Shown here one piece after another: positions 1 through 13,476 of a DNA stretch of 64,000 bases (the first letter of the stretch is position 1; each line of letters begins with the position of its first letter). The translations under genes and the position numbers were made by a program. This stretch comes from Bemisia tabaci (lineage: Eukaryota; Arthropoda; Insecta; Hemiptera; Aleyrodidae). The notes below the pieces were generated by a model. That model saw only the letters and a program-made list of their open reading frames with translations. It was not told where the DNA came from and did no database searches. The stretch lies in assembly GCF_918797505.1 (NCBI RefSeq), contig NC_092797.1:20907372-20971371 (forward strand). Direction: 5' to 3'.

Positions 1-1397
1 TGAATAGAATTTTAACTCACATGAAAAGAATTCCAACTCATATGAATAGAATTTAACTCGTATGAGCAGAATTTCTCTATCCAGTTTTCGCCAACTTCTA
101 TGACTAGAGATTCCAACTCACATGAGTTCAGCGTTGAATCTACCGTGTCCGATATCTCAGAAACTACTCAGTCACCGCATCAAAAAAATCATAAGAACGT
201 AATGTTTTTATTTTTCAAATTTTCATCTATGTCAATGTCTCCTGGTCAGAAATAGCACCTCTGAAAAATGAGAAAAAATGAATTCATATGAGTTGAATTT
301 TTCTACTCTTATAAGTAGGATATCTACTCATATGGGCAGAATTTCTACCCATTTAAGTGGGAAGTTCTACTCATGTGAGTTGGCGAATTCCGAATAGCCT
401 ACTCGTCATTTTCAGCAGGGCTGTGCTCGCCCATCATTAAATCATTTAAAAAAGCGAGTGCCAAAAAATAAGAGTTGCCAACTTGTTTAACAGACCAAAG
501 ATGCTGAAAAATATAGTGAAAGTCTTCAAGTCGAACGACGATTATGACGAAAGCTTAAGTCTATCTTTTTCTCGGTCCCGGGACGCTCTCATAAGGAACA
601 ATATTAAAAAAACAGCGCTTTAGTCGAATTAAAGATTTTTCGTGCCGGGTGAAAAGCCTCTGACGTCGAAGTTTTTTTTCGAAAAACCGGAGAATTGTCA
701 GGTTTTTACGAAAAAAAACGCGGGAGATAAGCAACATTGACGAAGGAAATGTAAAAAAGAGATTTGTGGCTATGTAGCCTTTATATATGAAGGAAAATTA
801 GAAGTGGCATATGTTGCTTGATAGATTTGAAAATTGCTGCATTTGGTGGTTTTTTTTTTTTTTTTTTTAAAAAAAAAAGCTTGGCTCACTTCACTCTTAA
901 CTTCACTCTTGATTGGGATTTGATTAAATGTAAAACAAGTTAAACAAGGAATTTTAAAAATGTCAAAAAATTAAAACATTAAAAAAGTTAAAAGTTTAAA
1001 AAGCGCAAGGAGAAATCACTTCAAAAAATCATTGATTATTATTTACCTCTGTCGATGCAGCATTCCCTATTTAAGAGCAATGATTCTAGATTTTGGAGGC
1101 TGGCTTAAGCATCTTAATAAGCATTGACGTGAAGCATTTTTCCATTTAAGAGAAATTTACAACAGGAAATCTGTAACGTCGCAAGTCGAGATGCATCAAT
1201 GCGTTTCACGCCGACCAGTGATCACAGGATCACAGTGTGTACCTACGGCGTCATGCGAGAAGTATTCCAGCAGTCTTGTAGGCGCTAATATGCTTCGCGC
1301 CGACCAGCAGCGAGCCCGAGCAGCGACCGCTAGGCGCAATATGTGAAGTATACCTACGGTCTTGTAGGCGCTAATATGTGTGAAACTGTGGAAGAGA
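1..1397. repeat. Repeat-rich flank without genes
   Basis: Bases 1-400 contain degenerate repeats of an ACTCATATGAG/AGAATT motif in both orientations, like the decayed arms of an inverted-repeat element. A T run followed by an A run sits at 849-878. Bases about 1196-1385 hold roughly two units of a repeat (GCAGTCTTGTAGGCGCTA) also present, inverted, near 61281-61490. No coding frame with recognisable protein was seen. Confidence 0.6.
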
Positions 1398-1439
1398 GAA
1401 TTTGACAGTGCTGCCGTTTCCCGGAACTAATTCCGAATT

Positions 1440-1640
1440 TCGGAACTTTTGGAGTTTCTCGGAATTTTTCCCGGAATCTTTGTAATTCTCGGAATATCCC
1501 GGAATTTTTGCGTTTTTCCGGATTTTACCCGGAATTTTTGCCTTTTTTCGGATTTTTCCCGAAATTTTTGCCTTTTTTCGGATTTTTCCCGGAATTTAGG
1601 CCATTTTTGTAGGAATTTTTTATATTTTCATCGGAGGTAT
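1440..1640. repeat. Tandem repeat, 30-bp unit
   Basis: Successive units of the form CGGATTTTTCCCGGAATTTTTGCC-like sequence, described here only by its core (CCCGGAATTTTTG), recur every 30 bp, clearest at 1500-1600. The 30-bp period keeps a frame open and makes a spurious 64-residue product with a repeated 10-residue unit; I do not regard it as a gene. Confidence 0.8.
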
Positions 1641-2374
1641 TGAGATTAAACTGGACATTTTCTCGCAATGATCATTCTGGAAATGGGGATTCTGTTTTCT
1701 AGAATTTTCTCGAGTGTCGTATCCATCTTCCCGCGGTTTTCTACCAAACCTATAACCTCAAGAAAGAAAATCAAAATATGAAAATAATGAAATGAACTGA
1801 ACAACTGTTCACATCATGTTTTGGTGCTTGTTACTAAGTAGTTTTTTTAAGTAAATAGTTAACTATCAGTGATTTCGTGTCTATTTTTGTCCAAGCCGTA
1901 CTTATTTTTCTCCTTGTCCTTTTTCTATATTTGTTTGTTATTTTCAAGTAAGAAAATAAATTATTAGAAAATTAAAGCCAATTTATGCATTAAAACCAAA
2001 AAATTCCTTTCCTAAACGGAAGTGTCAGTCGAGCTTCTATACAACACACTACACATCCAGTGCAGTGACTCTGAAGAAAACAAGTTCAAAGCTAAAAATT
2101 TCAAAAGTTGATGTAGCATAAATGAAAAAAAAAAAGTGCTCTGAAAATTTATTAAGCAGCAAATATTTTTCTGCTGGGAAAACCTATGTTCCTAAAAAAG
2201 AAAAGCTTCAAGTAAATGGGCTGATCCATTTAAATGTGTTATTTTTACATCTCTAATGTTTAATCTTCAACTTATATAAAAATAAAATAATTTGCAGAGT
2301 TTTCATTCCGGGGAGATGGTCAATTATATGTCAATTAATTAATTATTAATTACAATTAATTCCCATTCCTTAAT

Positions 2375-2553
2375 GCGGGCTTTTCAAACGATTTAACTGT
2401 TTTATAGGACAGCCGCCCCTTAAAATCACTGTCAGGGCGTCATAATTACGTCCAAACCAGTTGAGAACTGTTCATTTAATATTCATGACGCCCTGACAAT
2501 GATTTTAAGGGGTGGCCGTCTTATAAAACGGGTAAACCATTTGAAAAGCCCGC
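2375..2553. mobile_element. Foldback MITE nested in the hAT-like element
   Basis: Two 69-bp arms (2375-2443 and 2485-2553) are inverted copies differing at about ten positions, separated by a 41-bp loop. Termini are GCGGGCTTTTCAAA. Transcribed, it would form a long hairpin. No clear target duplication was seen. Confidence 0.8.
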
Positions 2554-3072
2554 GTCAGGAATCGGAATTAATTCCTGGCCGATCTCGGAACTTTTTCCCG
2601 GAATATTTGAAAATAATCGGAATAAAATAGTTCCGAATCACGGAATCTTGGGCTGAGCGAGAACGGCAGCACTGGAATTTGACGAAAAGAAACAGAATTT
2701 TGACGTAAAGAGACAGCGAGTTTATTTTCTATGTCCAAACAGATGAAAATAGAAAGAAAATAAAAGAGGAAGTGAGAAACGAACTTATGACTGGGAACGT
2801 TTTTTTAATGAATAGTATAGTACCTTTTCTTGTGTTTATATTATATTTAGTGTTTATATTCACCTAACCTCAAACCAGAAAGCACCTTTATGAGCTCTTT
2901 AGTCATCTTTTTAACATAGTATGTATAAAATGATTGTAATAAATGTTGTGACTCCAGATTGTGCTTGTCCTCCAATAGAACATATTTTGAATCCTTTTCT
3001 ATGATAAGAAGTGCGTTTTATCATCGTCAGGACTACTGATCCATTTTTGTCACTCTTTTTTTCATCCGTATC

Positions 3073-6000
3073 ATGATTATGATGATACACCCCTTGCGCA
3101 CTTCATCACTTCTGTTCCTCTTACTACTGTTTTTTCCACCAATAATATGTAAACATTTTCTACCAGTTGTTATGTGGCATGGAATGGGTAAGAATAAATA
3201 TTTAATTGCTTTTTGTATCCGTCCTAGAGTATTCAAAGTAAAAAAATAATGCAGAGATATTCTTGCAGATGTTGATCTCTTTTGCATGGTGGTGATTGGT
3301 GCTAAAAGGGACATAGCAAGTAGCTAGTAATTCTGAGGCTCCAAGCTTTGCCGTGCTACCCTTTCAATTTTTTTTAGTCACATTCTTTTCAGAGGAAGAG
3401 CTAGAGCACTGAAGTAACAATCCAAATGAATTAGCGAAGGCTTCAGTGCAAAAAAGCAGGTCTTTTGCCAGGCCATATCAATTTTTTTAGATATTTCTTT
3501 CAAAGTTTGCTCTTGAAACCTCCAGAACCTAGGTCATAGCATATGAGTTGTAAGTTTGATGTAGGTAACCCCCTGTTAAACCGTGACGTTACGCTAAAAG
3601 TAGCTTCGAAACCATTACTCTTAGGGTATAAGAAGAAACAATTTACCGAGCATGGTAGAACCGGGAAAAGAAAATAATGGATTAAAGTCACACCAACCCG
3701 AATGCATCAATCATCAATCAGTTCATTGGTTAGCAAATAAATTTCTGTTGATTGGTGCCATTTTCTGATGTGATATTTGTCCATTCTTTTCTTTCCCTAG
3801 TTCCAGGGCTCTTTAGACTTCCTCTTCTCTATTGGATGTTCCCTAGACTCCCATGCACCCTGTTCAAATTACCAATCCTTGTTTTGGGTTTTGGGCTCAT
3901 TCATTGTTGACTTGACATTGTAAACTGCCTCCAAATTATATTACAGTTTTTCTGCGTGTTTTGCTTACGCTTATATTATTGATAATTTCAGGTGATAACT
4001 ATCTCGGGCTTTCAGGCATCAAGTCTTTCATTCAGAGTAATGTTCCCTCTAACGCTAGTATTTTTGTTCATTCTCTCCGAATTGGAAACACGGTTTTAGA
4101 GGTGAGATGCTTTTGCAATTTCTGTGTTTAACTTTCCATTCTTTGTAGTTAGTGTCTGATTTATGTTGTAATTCAGACTGTACGATTTCTAGTTGAAATA
4201 TTGAGACAGCTCACAGTGAAAATTGCATGTACCTACACTGTTATACAATAAATTCAAACACAAAATAGTACAGTCATCGGATAGTTAAAATCACTGCTAA
4301 AAACCTGGGGACAATTTTGTTTGATGATAACACAAATTTTCAACAACAAAACTGTCATGAAAACTGTCATGTCTTAAGTTTTGAAACAAGATCGCTAACC
4401 CAGATAGTTTTTGTAAGCGCATTTCTATTCTACATTCACAATTGGTCGTGAAGTAGCAAAGATAACTTTTCATTTAAATTATTAGATTGACTTCATAAAA
4501 TTTAAAATAGTCTCGTAAAAAATAAGAAACTTATCAGATGATGTAGACATTTTTTAATTTTGCTTGCTAGTATTCCATTATATCTTGTTTTCGACCTCCT
4601 GCAGGACACAGAGAATGGATACCTCTTGAATGCAAATAAGCAAGTTGAATTTGTGTGTAAGGAGTTACTCTCAATGCCAGAGATGGAAGATGGTTACAAT
4701 GCAATAGGTTTCTCTCAAGGCTCCCAGTTTTTGTAAGTAATTCTTCTACGTAGGAACTGAATGCGTTTTACTGCACCTCCTCTCTGGAACATCTAGAATT
4801 TCTTGCTCCCTCCTCTTTTCTTTTTCTGTCAATGGATTTGCTATTTTCACTCCCTGTTAATATACACTCAATACATGGTGTAGTTAACAAAAACAAAATC
4901 TCATTGCAATTTTGTAGTATGCAATTTTTTTTATTACTATTACTTAAATTGGGTATTACCTGGGAGCTTTTTTTGTTCGTTTTTTTATAGGAAAAATTTT
5001 GGATTTAATGTTTTGATTAACTGACTGACACCTTGTTAATTTAATTTAATAGTAGCAGCCCAGTACATTGCAATTCTGTTGTATCCTATGGGTATAATAG
5101 TGCGATCCTAGAAGTCGGTGGTTTATGAATGGTTTTTAATTTTATTTCACAGGAGAGCTGTTGCCCAAAGATGCCCAAAGCCAGCAATGAGAAGTCTAAT
5201 AACTTTAGGGGGTCAGCACCAAGGAGTTTATGGCATACCCCACTGTCCAGATGGAGATAAATATTGCAATTACATCAGGAGACTCCTGAACTTTGGAGCT
5301 TATTGGGAGTAAGATATTTTCTTTTCTTGGAAATACTCTCGTGATAGTGTAAGAACATTGAGTCTGATTCTTTGATGGGTGAGCATTTTTAGAGAATGAT
5401 CCAAGTCAAAAGTTTTAAATGAGGAAGGAATTATTAATTTGAAACTTGCATTTTATATAATTGAAGTGAAGGATGGAAGTTTAGAAAATTCGAAAAATCA
5501 ATGCTCATGAAAATGATTAAGAAACTATCTACAAATATATTTTGTTTTTGTTTTGTACACAGTTGGATGCAGGAAGATTTTGTTCAAGCTGAATATTGGC
5601 ATGACCCATTGGATGAGGACACCTACCGAAAAAAAAGTATCTTCCTGGCTGACATTAATAATGCACTGACAATCAATGAACTGTACAGAACAAATTTGAA
5701 AAGACTGAAAAATTTTGTAATGGTTAGATTTAATAATGACACAATGGTCAATCCTGTTGAGTCGGAATGGTTTGGATTTTACACTCCTGGTCAAGCTACT
5801 GAAATCACCCCTCTTATCAAAAGCAGCCTTTTTGATAAAAATTTGGTGAGAATACTGCTCTGCTTTTTACCCTTTCTCTATAAGATTTCAAAAAAGAGAA
5901 TAATATTTTTTCTTGTATGATTTAAATCTGTAAAATTTTGGAAAATGTTAACCTTTATATCACCAATGGAATATTTTAAATTAAATAATATATATGTATC

Positions 6001-6584
6001 ATTTAAATTTTCGTCAAGTTAAAATTAATTATATTTATGTAAAAAAAAAAAATTATTTTAGGTGCACGAATAAATCGTGGGCAATGTAAAATTGAACATC
6101 ACAACACATGACTTCTCCCTAAAATTTCATGTAAAATACAACGGAAATGTAAAAAAAATTCCAACTTTAGCTCATAAGTGAGCCATTGAGGGTTTTTTGC
6201 GTGTTTGTCAATTCAAAGGCAAGTCCACTCGAGCCAATTCTGGTTTTGAATGGGTTTTCGTCCATTTTGTGTTTAAATAATTAATCATCTCCCACCTATG
6301 GTCAAAATAAAGTTTGCCAAGATAAGTATACTTTACCATCTTTTAAGTTAAGAACAATAACTCATGATATTTTGAATTTTTAGGCCTATTTTTTAACCAA
6401 TATTTAATTCCTTTTTCTTCTGACTTATATTTTATTCATTTTACAGGACCCGTTGGGATTAAGATGGCTCAGTGATAACGGGAGGCTGAAATTCCTTGAA
6501 GTCGATGGCAATCACTTGCAATTCACCAAGAAATGGTTCCTAGCAAACATTTTGAAGCCTTACATTTATACTGATTCTGACTGA
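3073..6584 (+). CDS. PPT1: Palmitoyl-protein thioesterase 1 (6 exons, 309 aa)
   Basis: Lysosomal alpha/beta-hydrolase that removes fatty acyl groups from cysteines of S-acylated proteins. Exons: 3073-3187, 3992-4101, 4605-4732, 5153-5308, 5563-5845, 6447-6584; all introns are GT-AG and phases join cleanly. The start is the first ATG after an in-frame stop at 3037 (alternatives 3079 and 3082). Residues 1-27 form a leucine/phenylalanine-rich signal peptide, followed by [10 protein letters not shown], the oxyanion-hole region. The nucleophile is Ser112 in GFSQG. Asp229 lies in NNDT, which keeps the N-glycosylation sequon beside it, and His287 lies in GNHLQ; these correspond to human Ser115, Asp233 and His289. 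The blocks [25 protein letters not shown] and SEWFGFY are near-identical to the family. Length matches the usual 306. Oddity: the vicinal Cys pair after GMGD is absent (GDNYLGL). Identification is very secure; exon edges are by eye. Confidence 0.96.
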
Positions 6585-9129
6585 AATTTTCAGTTTAAAA
6601 ATAAGTTACTTTGCAAGGATGTGATTTAGGTAGTAAGATTACTTAGGTACATCTTAGTAAATTTTGTGATTTTTTTACAAGAACTTATTCTTTTTTGTTT
6701 ACATAAAGTATATTGTCCATTGGTTTAGTTTTTCAGATCTTTAATGACACCTATTAATACTCCACTATTAGTGAGATTTTTTTTACCTCAGAATCATACT
6801 GTTTCTTGACTGATTTTATAATTTTACATCTGTTAATCATGTATTTTCTTTTTTCTTGTTGTGTAGGTACTTGTGAAATTTCAGCACTATAATACACAAT
6901 AATTTTCTTTGGTTTAAGATGATAGCCTCTTTAGTCATTTTCTCCTCAAAGGCGCTTACTAAACACACCTGTGGCGCAATGATGACTTTTGATCAGCATC
7001 TATAGACAAGTTTAGTGCGATAAAAATTGGAAATCAAACATGGCACACAGTCCTCTAAGGAGTGTGGGGGGGGGGGGGGGGGGGTTGTCATTTTCTGAGG
7101 GTAGTTGAAAAATTTCCCATAAATAGGTAATTTTATAGACATGATTTTGCCCACTAAAGAGAGAGGAAATTCAACAAAACAATTAGGAAAAAGGAAAAAA
7201 TGAAACTCTGCAATATAGTGATGCAATTAAGCTCTTCTGCCACTCATCCGTTCTAATCTTGAAAGTCTTTCAATATGATCATTTGTTGTGATTGAAGTGT
7301 TGGGTGTAGAGAAGGCACTCCTTTGTCACAGGGTGCAGAATCTTTACTGCTAATTAATTTTATGAAGCATTACCTTTAGGTTGAATTTTCTGCAATTTTT
7401 GGTTTAGAACTGTGGAATCATAAAGAAACAGTAAAAATTTTGATCAATCACATACATTTGCTCTGCGGCCAAAATAATTGGAGTATTGGCACGGACTCCG
7501 GGACACCGCAATTGGGAAATGAAAACCTTTTCTCTACCAAGTGCTTAGGATTATCTCGGTATCTAATGAAAGTAGAGTTATGATGAAAAATTGTGCTGAT
7601 TTCTGTGAATGAGAGATACAGCACTGAATATTTGATTATGATGAGAGGATTAAGAAAAAAACAAACAACAAAATAAAATAGAATATTTGGTTCTATAATT
7701 ACTAAAAGAGGGAGAAATAATTAAATGATGCATCTTGGAGCCAAAATAGCGCAGAATTTAGATTTAGCAACAACAACCTATTTCAAACTCAAATAATATA
7801 ACTGATTAAGTGTCCATGGTAATGATCATTAAAAAAGACTGAGGGAATATAAAAAGAATGCCATCATATAAAACTTAAAACTAACATCTGATCATGAATA
7901 AGAGGGAATAACCTTGATCTGGTGCCAAAAATAAAGCTGATGGAATTGATACAAGGCTAAAAGGGAAATCTGCAAGTTCATTGGTTTGACAGTTCTTATT
8001 TGAAAGTAGCTACAAGTAGAAGTACCATCTGCCTGAACTTTATATTACATAGCTCAGCGGTAGGATCAGTTATGTTAATAGAATCAGCTTTGATTTTGCA
8101 TTAAACGAGGTACCTAAGCTCCTCGTAAAACAGATGAAATTCGAGACAACTGTTGAATTAAACAAAAATTCAAGTACACGAGGGAGACTTGATGCTGTCA
8201 CATAGACAGCAGTGACCGTAGTCATCATAGCTACAATTCACGAAAGAAAATTTCTCCAAGTAGCTTTACTTTTTTCAACAGATGACCAAGCTAAGCGGTT
8301 CCTTTAAATTTAGTCAAGTACAGTCCTTGTATTGCTCAGAAAGTTTCAAGGTTTGATGCTGCCCAGTTTTTGGTTAGAAACAAAAATGATACTCAAGGAA
8401 ATTTTCTGAGGAACAAAATACAGTGAAGCTGGTTTCAATCAGAGCTGTTCATGTGTTATTGCTAGATCTCAAGCAGATTGACCACCACTGCTGAAACTTT
8501 GCCACTGCTTAAATTAATTGCACCAAAAAATATTAGAAAATTAGCAGAAATAAAAACGTTATAAAAAATCACTAACACTTTAATTTTAGACCCAACGGTG
8601 ATTAACAACTCAAATTGGCATAAAAAACAAAATTTCTGTCAGAAAAAATGAGAACAAAATTTTGAGGTCACATTGAGCAAAGGTAGAACCAATTCTATTG
8701 TGAGTTTTCCTTGTAAAACCCTAAAAACAATTTAAGGCCTTTGTGACCTTGATTTCTCTCTATTCTGACGAATATCAGAATTCAACACGAGGGATTCAGG
8801 ACATCTTTGACTTATTAACCCTGAGGTGATTATAAATACATGCTTGTCAAAAGCTTTTTCCTTCTGGCTTTTACAAAATGGCATACAGGAACAGATAAAC
8901 TTTACCTTGCTAGCCGAAATTGTTAAAACAAAGATATTAATTTACTTAATATGCTTCATCACAGCACACTTTACAACTTATTACAGAAGCTATTGATGTG
9001 GAGAAACTAATATTCCGCGAGAGACTAATTTTCGCAATTTGGCGAGATTAAAGAGCACAGATAAAAATTGAAAATAAATTCGCTAATTACTGTACAGAAA
9101 TAACATTATTACAACATTGCCAAAATGCT
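6585..9129. other. Convergent spacer between PPT1 and Spt6
   Basis: The 2.5 kb between the two stop codons must contain both 3' untranslated regions. It is AT-rich, with a run of about 22 G at 7063-7084. No canonical AATAAA was found close behind either stop; ATTAAA on the minus strand near 8577-8582 is a weak candidate for Spt6. No coding frame is supported. Confidence 0.6.
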
Positions 9130-12100
9130 TCAATTCTCATCATACAGGGGCGTCGCATCACCCAGCGAACTTTCGATCATCGATCGAGGACTTGCTACAG
9201 TCCTGGGGGTTGATCTGCCTGAGTGAGGGGTTGCATAGCCTGAGCGTCCACCCGGAGATTTGTTCGAGAACAGATCAGGATAACTCCTTGGACCTACAGA
9301 AGGAAGCACAGAATATTGGTTAAAAATAAAGTAGAGTACAGCTGCAGGAGAGTTTATCATACTATAATTATCCCCCCCCTCCCCCAATATAGATCCTGGA
9401 ACTGTTCTTACTGATAAGATCTTGCAATGATGGATGAATGCAACACTAAGCAGTGTACTATTTAAAGCGCCACCTTACATGATTTCATCATTGATTACAA
9501 ATTGTTAGTAGAAAATAATTTTCAAAATGTGTAGTTCAGAAGTCAACTACTAAAGAAGAAACATGTGCAGTAAATTTTGGACTACCCAAATGCAGATCAT
9601 CTGAACTCCAGATTATCCAAAGTCATTTGTTGAAACATATTCCTCACTTGCTCCCGGAGGAAGTTGCAGCATCTTGGATAGCCCTTTCGTTCTCCATTGT
9701 ACCCAATATGTACTTAGCTTTCCCTGCCTTCCTCCCTTGACCTATCTCCATCATTGAGGGGCGGTTTTTTAGTCAACCTGATTCCAGTCCCAGTTGCAAG
9801 TACGTTGCTTGTAACATACTGTGTTTTACATGTTTTAGGCAAACAGGAGGACACCAAACTAATTTTTGTACAAGCATACTAAATATTTATATACTCTTCT
9901 GTATACTAAAGTATGAAATTAATATAGTTTGCATTAATTGCATCAGCTTTCCATTCATTTTATGAAAAGTAGTAGCCAACTCTGGGTTATCCAAACTTTC
10001 CCCAATCTGAACTGGCTGACAGCCAGATTAGTTTGGATAATCCGAGATTTGTTGAATAATTATTTGGACAGAGTTTTAAAGAAAAGCACTAAGTTGCTTC
10101 AAGTTTGATCCGAGAAAAAGAGTTTCATAGAAGGACTGAGTCTATTAACTGTATTCGCTTTCAAAAATACCTGACTTTACAACTGATCCTTGACTTTAAA
10201 TTATTAACAGCAAAAAATTTGCAACTAATTAAATTCAAGACCACTCCCGACCCATTTCTTCCAGAATGTGACTGGTTGCGTCTCAATTAAACTCTGTCCA
10301 TTTATAATTGAAATTATTCTGATGACAACGATATAATTAAGGTCTATTGTAAAATTACTGATCCACTTGATCAGTGTTCAATGTAAATGTTGACACCTTG
10401 TTTGGTCAGTTAATTTATTGTGAGAATCTCATTCTACATAATATATTGAGAAGCAATTACGTTTAAGGCTGATTCCAGTGTTCGAAATTCACAGGCGCCA
10501 TCGCGCCAAATGCGCCTAAGAAATCGGTCATGGCGTCTAAAAATGAAGGCTCTGCGCCAAAGTGGCCTTTAAAAATTGCTTCCCCCCCCCTCCCTTCCAG
10601 AAAAAAATCCTGATTTCTCAAGATTTCTCCCAAGTTACAGTTACTTGTTCTGTAACTAAAGCATCTTGCATCTAACTTTTCGCTGAATGCACTGTCATAT
10701 ATTAGCAAAAAGTCAATTTGGCCCCTAAAAAATCTTCAATGGCCCCTAAAAATCAAGTTTGATGAGCCACATGGCTCCTGAAACTCAAAGATGAGTTTCG
10801 AACACTGATTGCAATGTGTTGAAATGGCGAGTAATAGTATCGGTTGGTAAACCTTACTCAAGAATGCTTAGGAGCAGATCCCAATTTGATTCAAGAATTA
10901 ATATCGTTGTTATATGAGTGATGCAGGGTCTCTGATGGTGTTACTATTCAATTTCTTATGAGATTGATTCAGGTTATTATTTTTGACACCGAATTTGAAA
11001 CATGAATTCAAGATGCCGCCTATCCCAGACTAGACTGGACTAAACGCTGGAACCGACACTATATTTCACACACTGATTTATTGCAGGACAAAAAATCCCA
11101 GTACTTTAGGGGTTTAACTTAAAAACTGGTAAAGAAATATTGGTACGTACCCATTTGTCTTGAGGATGGCGTGGATCGACCCAACCTAAAGCTAGAATCT
11201 TCATATCTTGGACTGAAACAGAAATAATTGAAAATTTGTTTTAAGTTTCAAAGAGAAGATTATCACAAAAAAGTCATTTATACTGAGTAATGTGTCCTTT
11301 GACTTACTTCCTATTAGAATGAAATTAGATTGGTCTTTGAGTAGTGGCTGTCCACAAATTAGACCTTTCAGATAGGAGAATAAGAAGAGGGAACGCACAA
11401 TACAACAACACTACACTCAAACAAAGATTACACGGGGAAATGTTCCGACGTGTCAATTTTATACGAGATAACTTAATTAGACTCCAGGCTTAAAATCAAA
11501 GGCAATGGATTAATACACAGTTTCCCCTTAAAAAAGTTTCCATTCAATTTCACTGCTAATAGTACAATATGACCTCAATTATTCAGTGATTTGTTGCAGA
11601 GGTCCACGCAAATTAATGAAAATGCCAGATGCCTGATGAAAAAGGGGGGAAACTCAACTGTTGACGATGCCTTAATGCTGCCAAATGGCTGAAGCTTTAG
11701 ATAACCAAGGTGTTTTTAACTATAGATGTGGGAACTGTTCTGAGATTAGTCTCATCGCTATAAAAAAGCTGAACCAGAGGCCAAAAATTTGCGCATTCAA
11801 AAATACTGTGCCAGCAATTCTTCTCCGCATGGCAGCCCGCCTCACCGCCTCCCTGCCCACCCCAACCACAGGCACCATTATTCTGCCTTGCTGATCAGCT
11901 GCTGGAATACACAATGAAGTCCAGGCCAGTGGTTTTTTTTGATCTCTCTAATCACTTTCTGCAAGCACAGAGGCTCCTCCTTCATCCTCCCTGAAACTTT
12001 CTAGAACTTCCTTTATTTTAATTGAAGTGACGTGAGTGATGGGGGTGCACAGTGTTTCGCCCTTGGCTAGCAATGGTGGTCGCGTGAAAGGCTAATCTTA

Positions 12101-13476
12101 TGGTAAAATGCATTAAAAATAAAAACTAGTAGCAGAAAGTTTCAGTCCTTGTTTTTCATTTTAGTGTGACAGTGCTTTTCCTTCAGAACCTTAAAAGCTA
12201 ATATTTCTAAAAATATTTTAAAGATGCTTACCTCTGCCTTGGATTGGATCTCGGGGTTGAGGAGCCATCTTTCTTGTTGGAGCGGACCCAGTCTTCAGCC
12301 AGCTTTCGCCAATCGTCCGGAGCTGCTGATGAGGATGGCTGACTATTACGAGGCTGCCGGTGCGGAGATGGAGCAACAGGTGCAGGGTGGATAAACGGTC
12401 CCATACTTTGATGGGAGGGCGTTTGATGACCACCATACCTCGGTGTCTGGGTCGTGTGGTATGGCGTCATAAAGTGCGGTGTTGCTGCACTTGGGGTGTA
12501 AGGCTGCAAAAAATGTATTTTACAATTAGGTTTAACCTTGACATGATACCTGTTGAATTCTTGTCAGCATTCAAAATTGCATGCATTGAGTTAGTAAATA
12601 TAACTGTTTGTCACTTTTACAGTGCTCCTGTGCACTCTGTGATATATAATTGTTTCTCCTGCATATCAAATCTGAGGAAGTTAGGCAAATTTCAATTTTC
12701 TAATTTTTGTGATCAACATCAATTTAAGACTGCTGGTGCATACTCAACAGGGAAAAATATGAAATTAGATAAGGAGGGTGTCACTGACTGGTGAACAAAA
12801 CGTCTGCAGGAGCAAAAACCGCTTGCAGAAACCACTAGAGGCTATTTAAATTCATGGCCACATCAATATTTTGAATACTTTTTTATGTATGTCTAGCAAT
12901 TGTAGTTAAATTTCCACTCAAACACTATTCAGCAAGACAAAATTATCTACAAAAATGCGGAAGAAAAGTGTTCAATCTACCTAATACTACCGTTTAGGCT
13001 ACTTAATGCTCAATTTTCAATTTGCCTACAGCCTTAAATGTAGAAATACTCAAGATCCAGGCTCAATATGAATAAATTTAGGCCAAATTCATCTGCCAAA
13101 TAGCTGGACTCTTTAAGGAAAAAGTTAAATATAGACGTGTCCTGTTTACTGGATTCCATCCATTGTGCTTTGAATGCCACCCATTAAAAATTTTAGTGGG
13201 GGTCCTTTAATACCTTAGCCAAATATTTCAAATTTTCAAATCATCTGCTTTGGTAGCATTTTTTTCTTTGTTGCCAGCAACCAGGCTAACAAAGGAAGAG
13301 ATGAAAAGGATAGAAAAAAAAAGCTGATTATTTCTAGTTTATTTAACAGAAGTAACTCACTGTGTTGGGATACGCCGACATAGCTGCAGCTGCATAAGCC
13401 GCTGGAGTCTGCGGATAGTGAGGGGTATGCATAAGACCCATTGGGGGTGGTACCCTTTGCATGTCTACACTCATAT
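9130..13476 (-). CDS. SUPT6H: Spt6 exons 12-15: Ser/Thr/Pro-rich C-terminal tail
   Basis: Exons 13361-13476, 12232-12503, 11151-11212 and 9130-9293 encode residues about 1545-1747. The tail carries many TP and SP dipeptides ([41 protein letters not shown]) and the conserved [11 protein letters not shown] block, which corresponds to DWGKMAEQWL in vertebrates. It ends [12 protein letters not shown] before TGA at 9132-9130, like the vertebrate AGDATPLLDEMDR end. Repeated SP/TP sites are typical kinase targets in this family. The 62-nt exon at 11151-11212 is short but fits in phase on both sides. Confidence 0.92.

Larger units (their letters stand above)
1406..2674. mobile_element. hAT-like non-autonomous transposon with 8-bp target duplication
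   Basis: The left end CAGTGCTGCCGTT (1406-1418) is matched exactly, inverted, at 2662-2674. Both ends are flanked by the 8-bp direct repeat GAATTTGA (1398-1405 and 2675-2682). CAGTG-type termini and 8-bp duplications are characteristic of the hAT superfamily. The 1269-bp interior has no transposase; it carries a 30-bp tandem repeat and a 179-bp foldback. Confidence 0.82.

Noticed and set aside
1449..1643. 64-residue open frame with repeated Phe-Arg-Asn-Phe
   Set aside because: It is the translation of a 30-bp tandem repeat inside a transposon.
7063..7084. Long G run, together with A/T runs at 849, 57215 and 58860
   Set aside because: Homopolymers; may be sequencing or assembly length artefacts, with no feature attached.
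11685..11914. Paired frames in a GC-richer patch of the Spt6 intron between exons 13 and 14
   Set aside because: Not like Spt6 and not in phase with its exons; could be a repeat fragment.
12360..12794. 144-residue plus-strand open frame
   Set aside because: It overlaps Spt6 exon 13 on the other strand and runs into intron; no recognisable protein.
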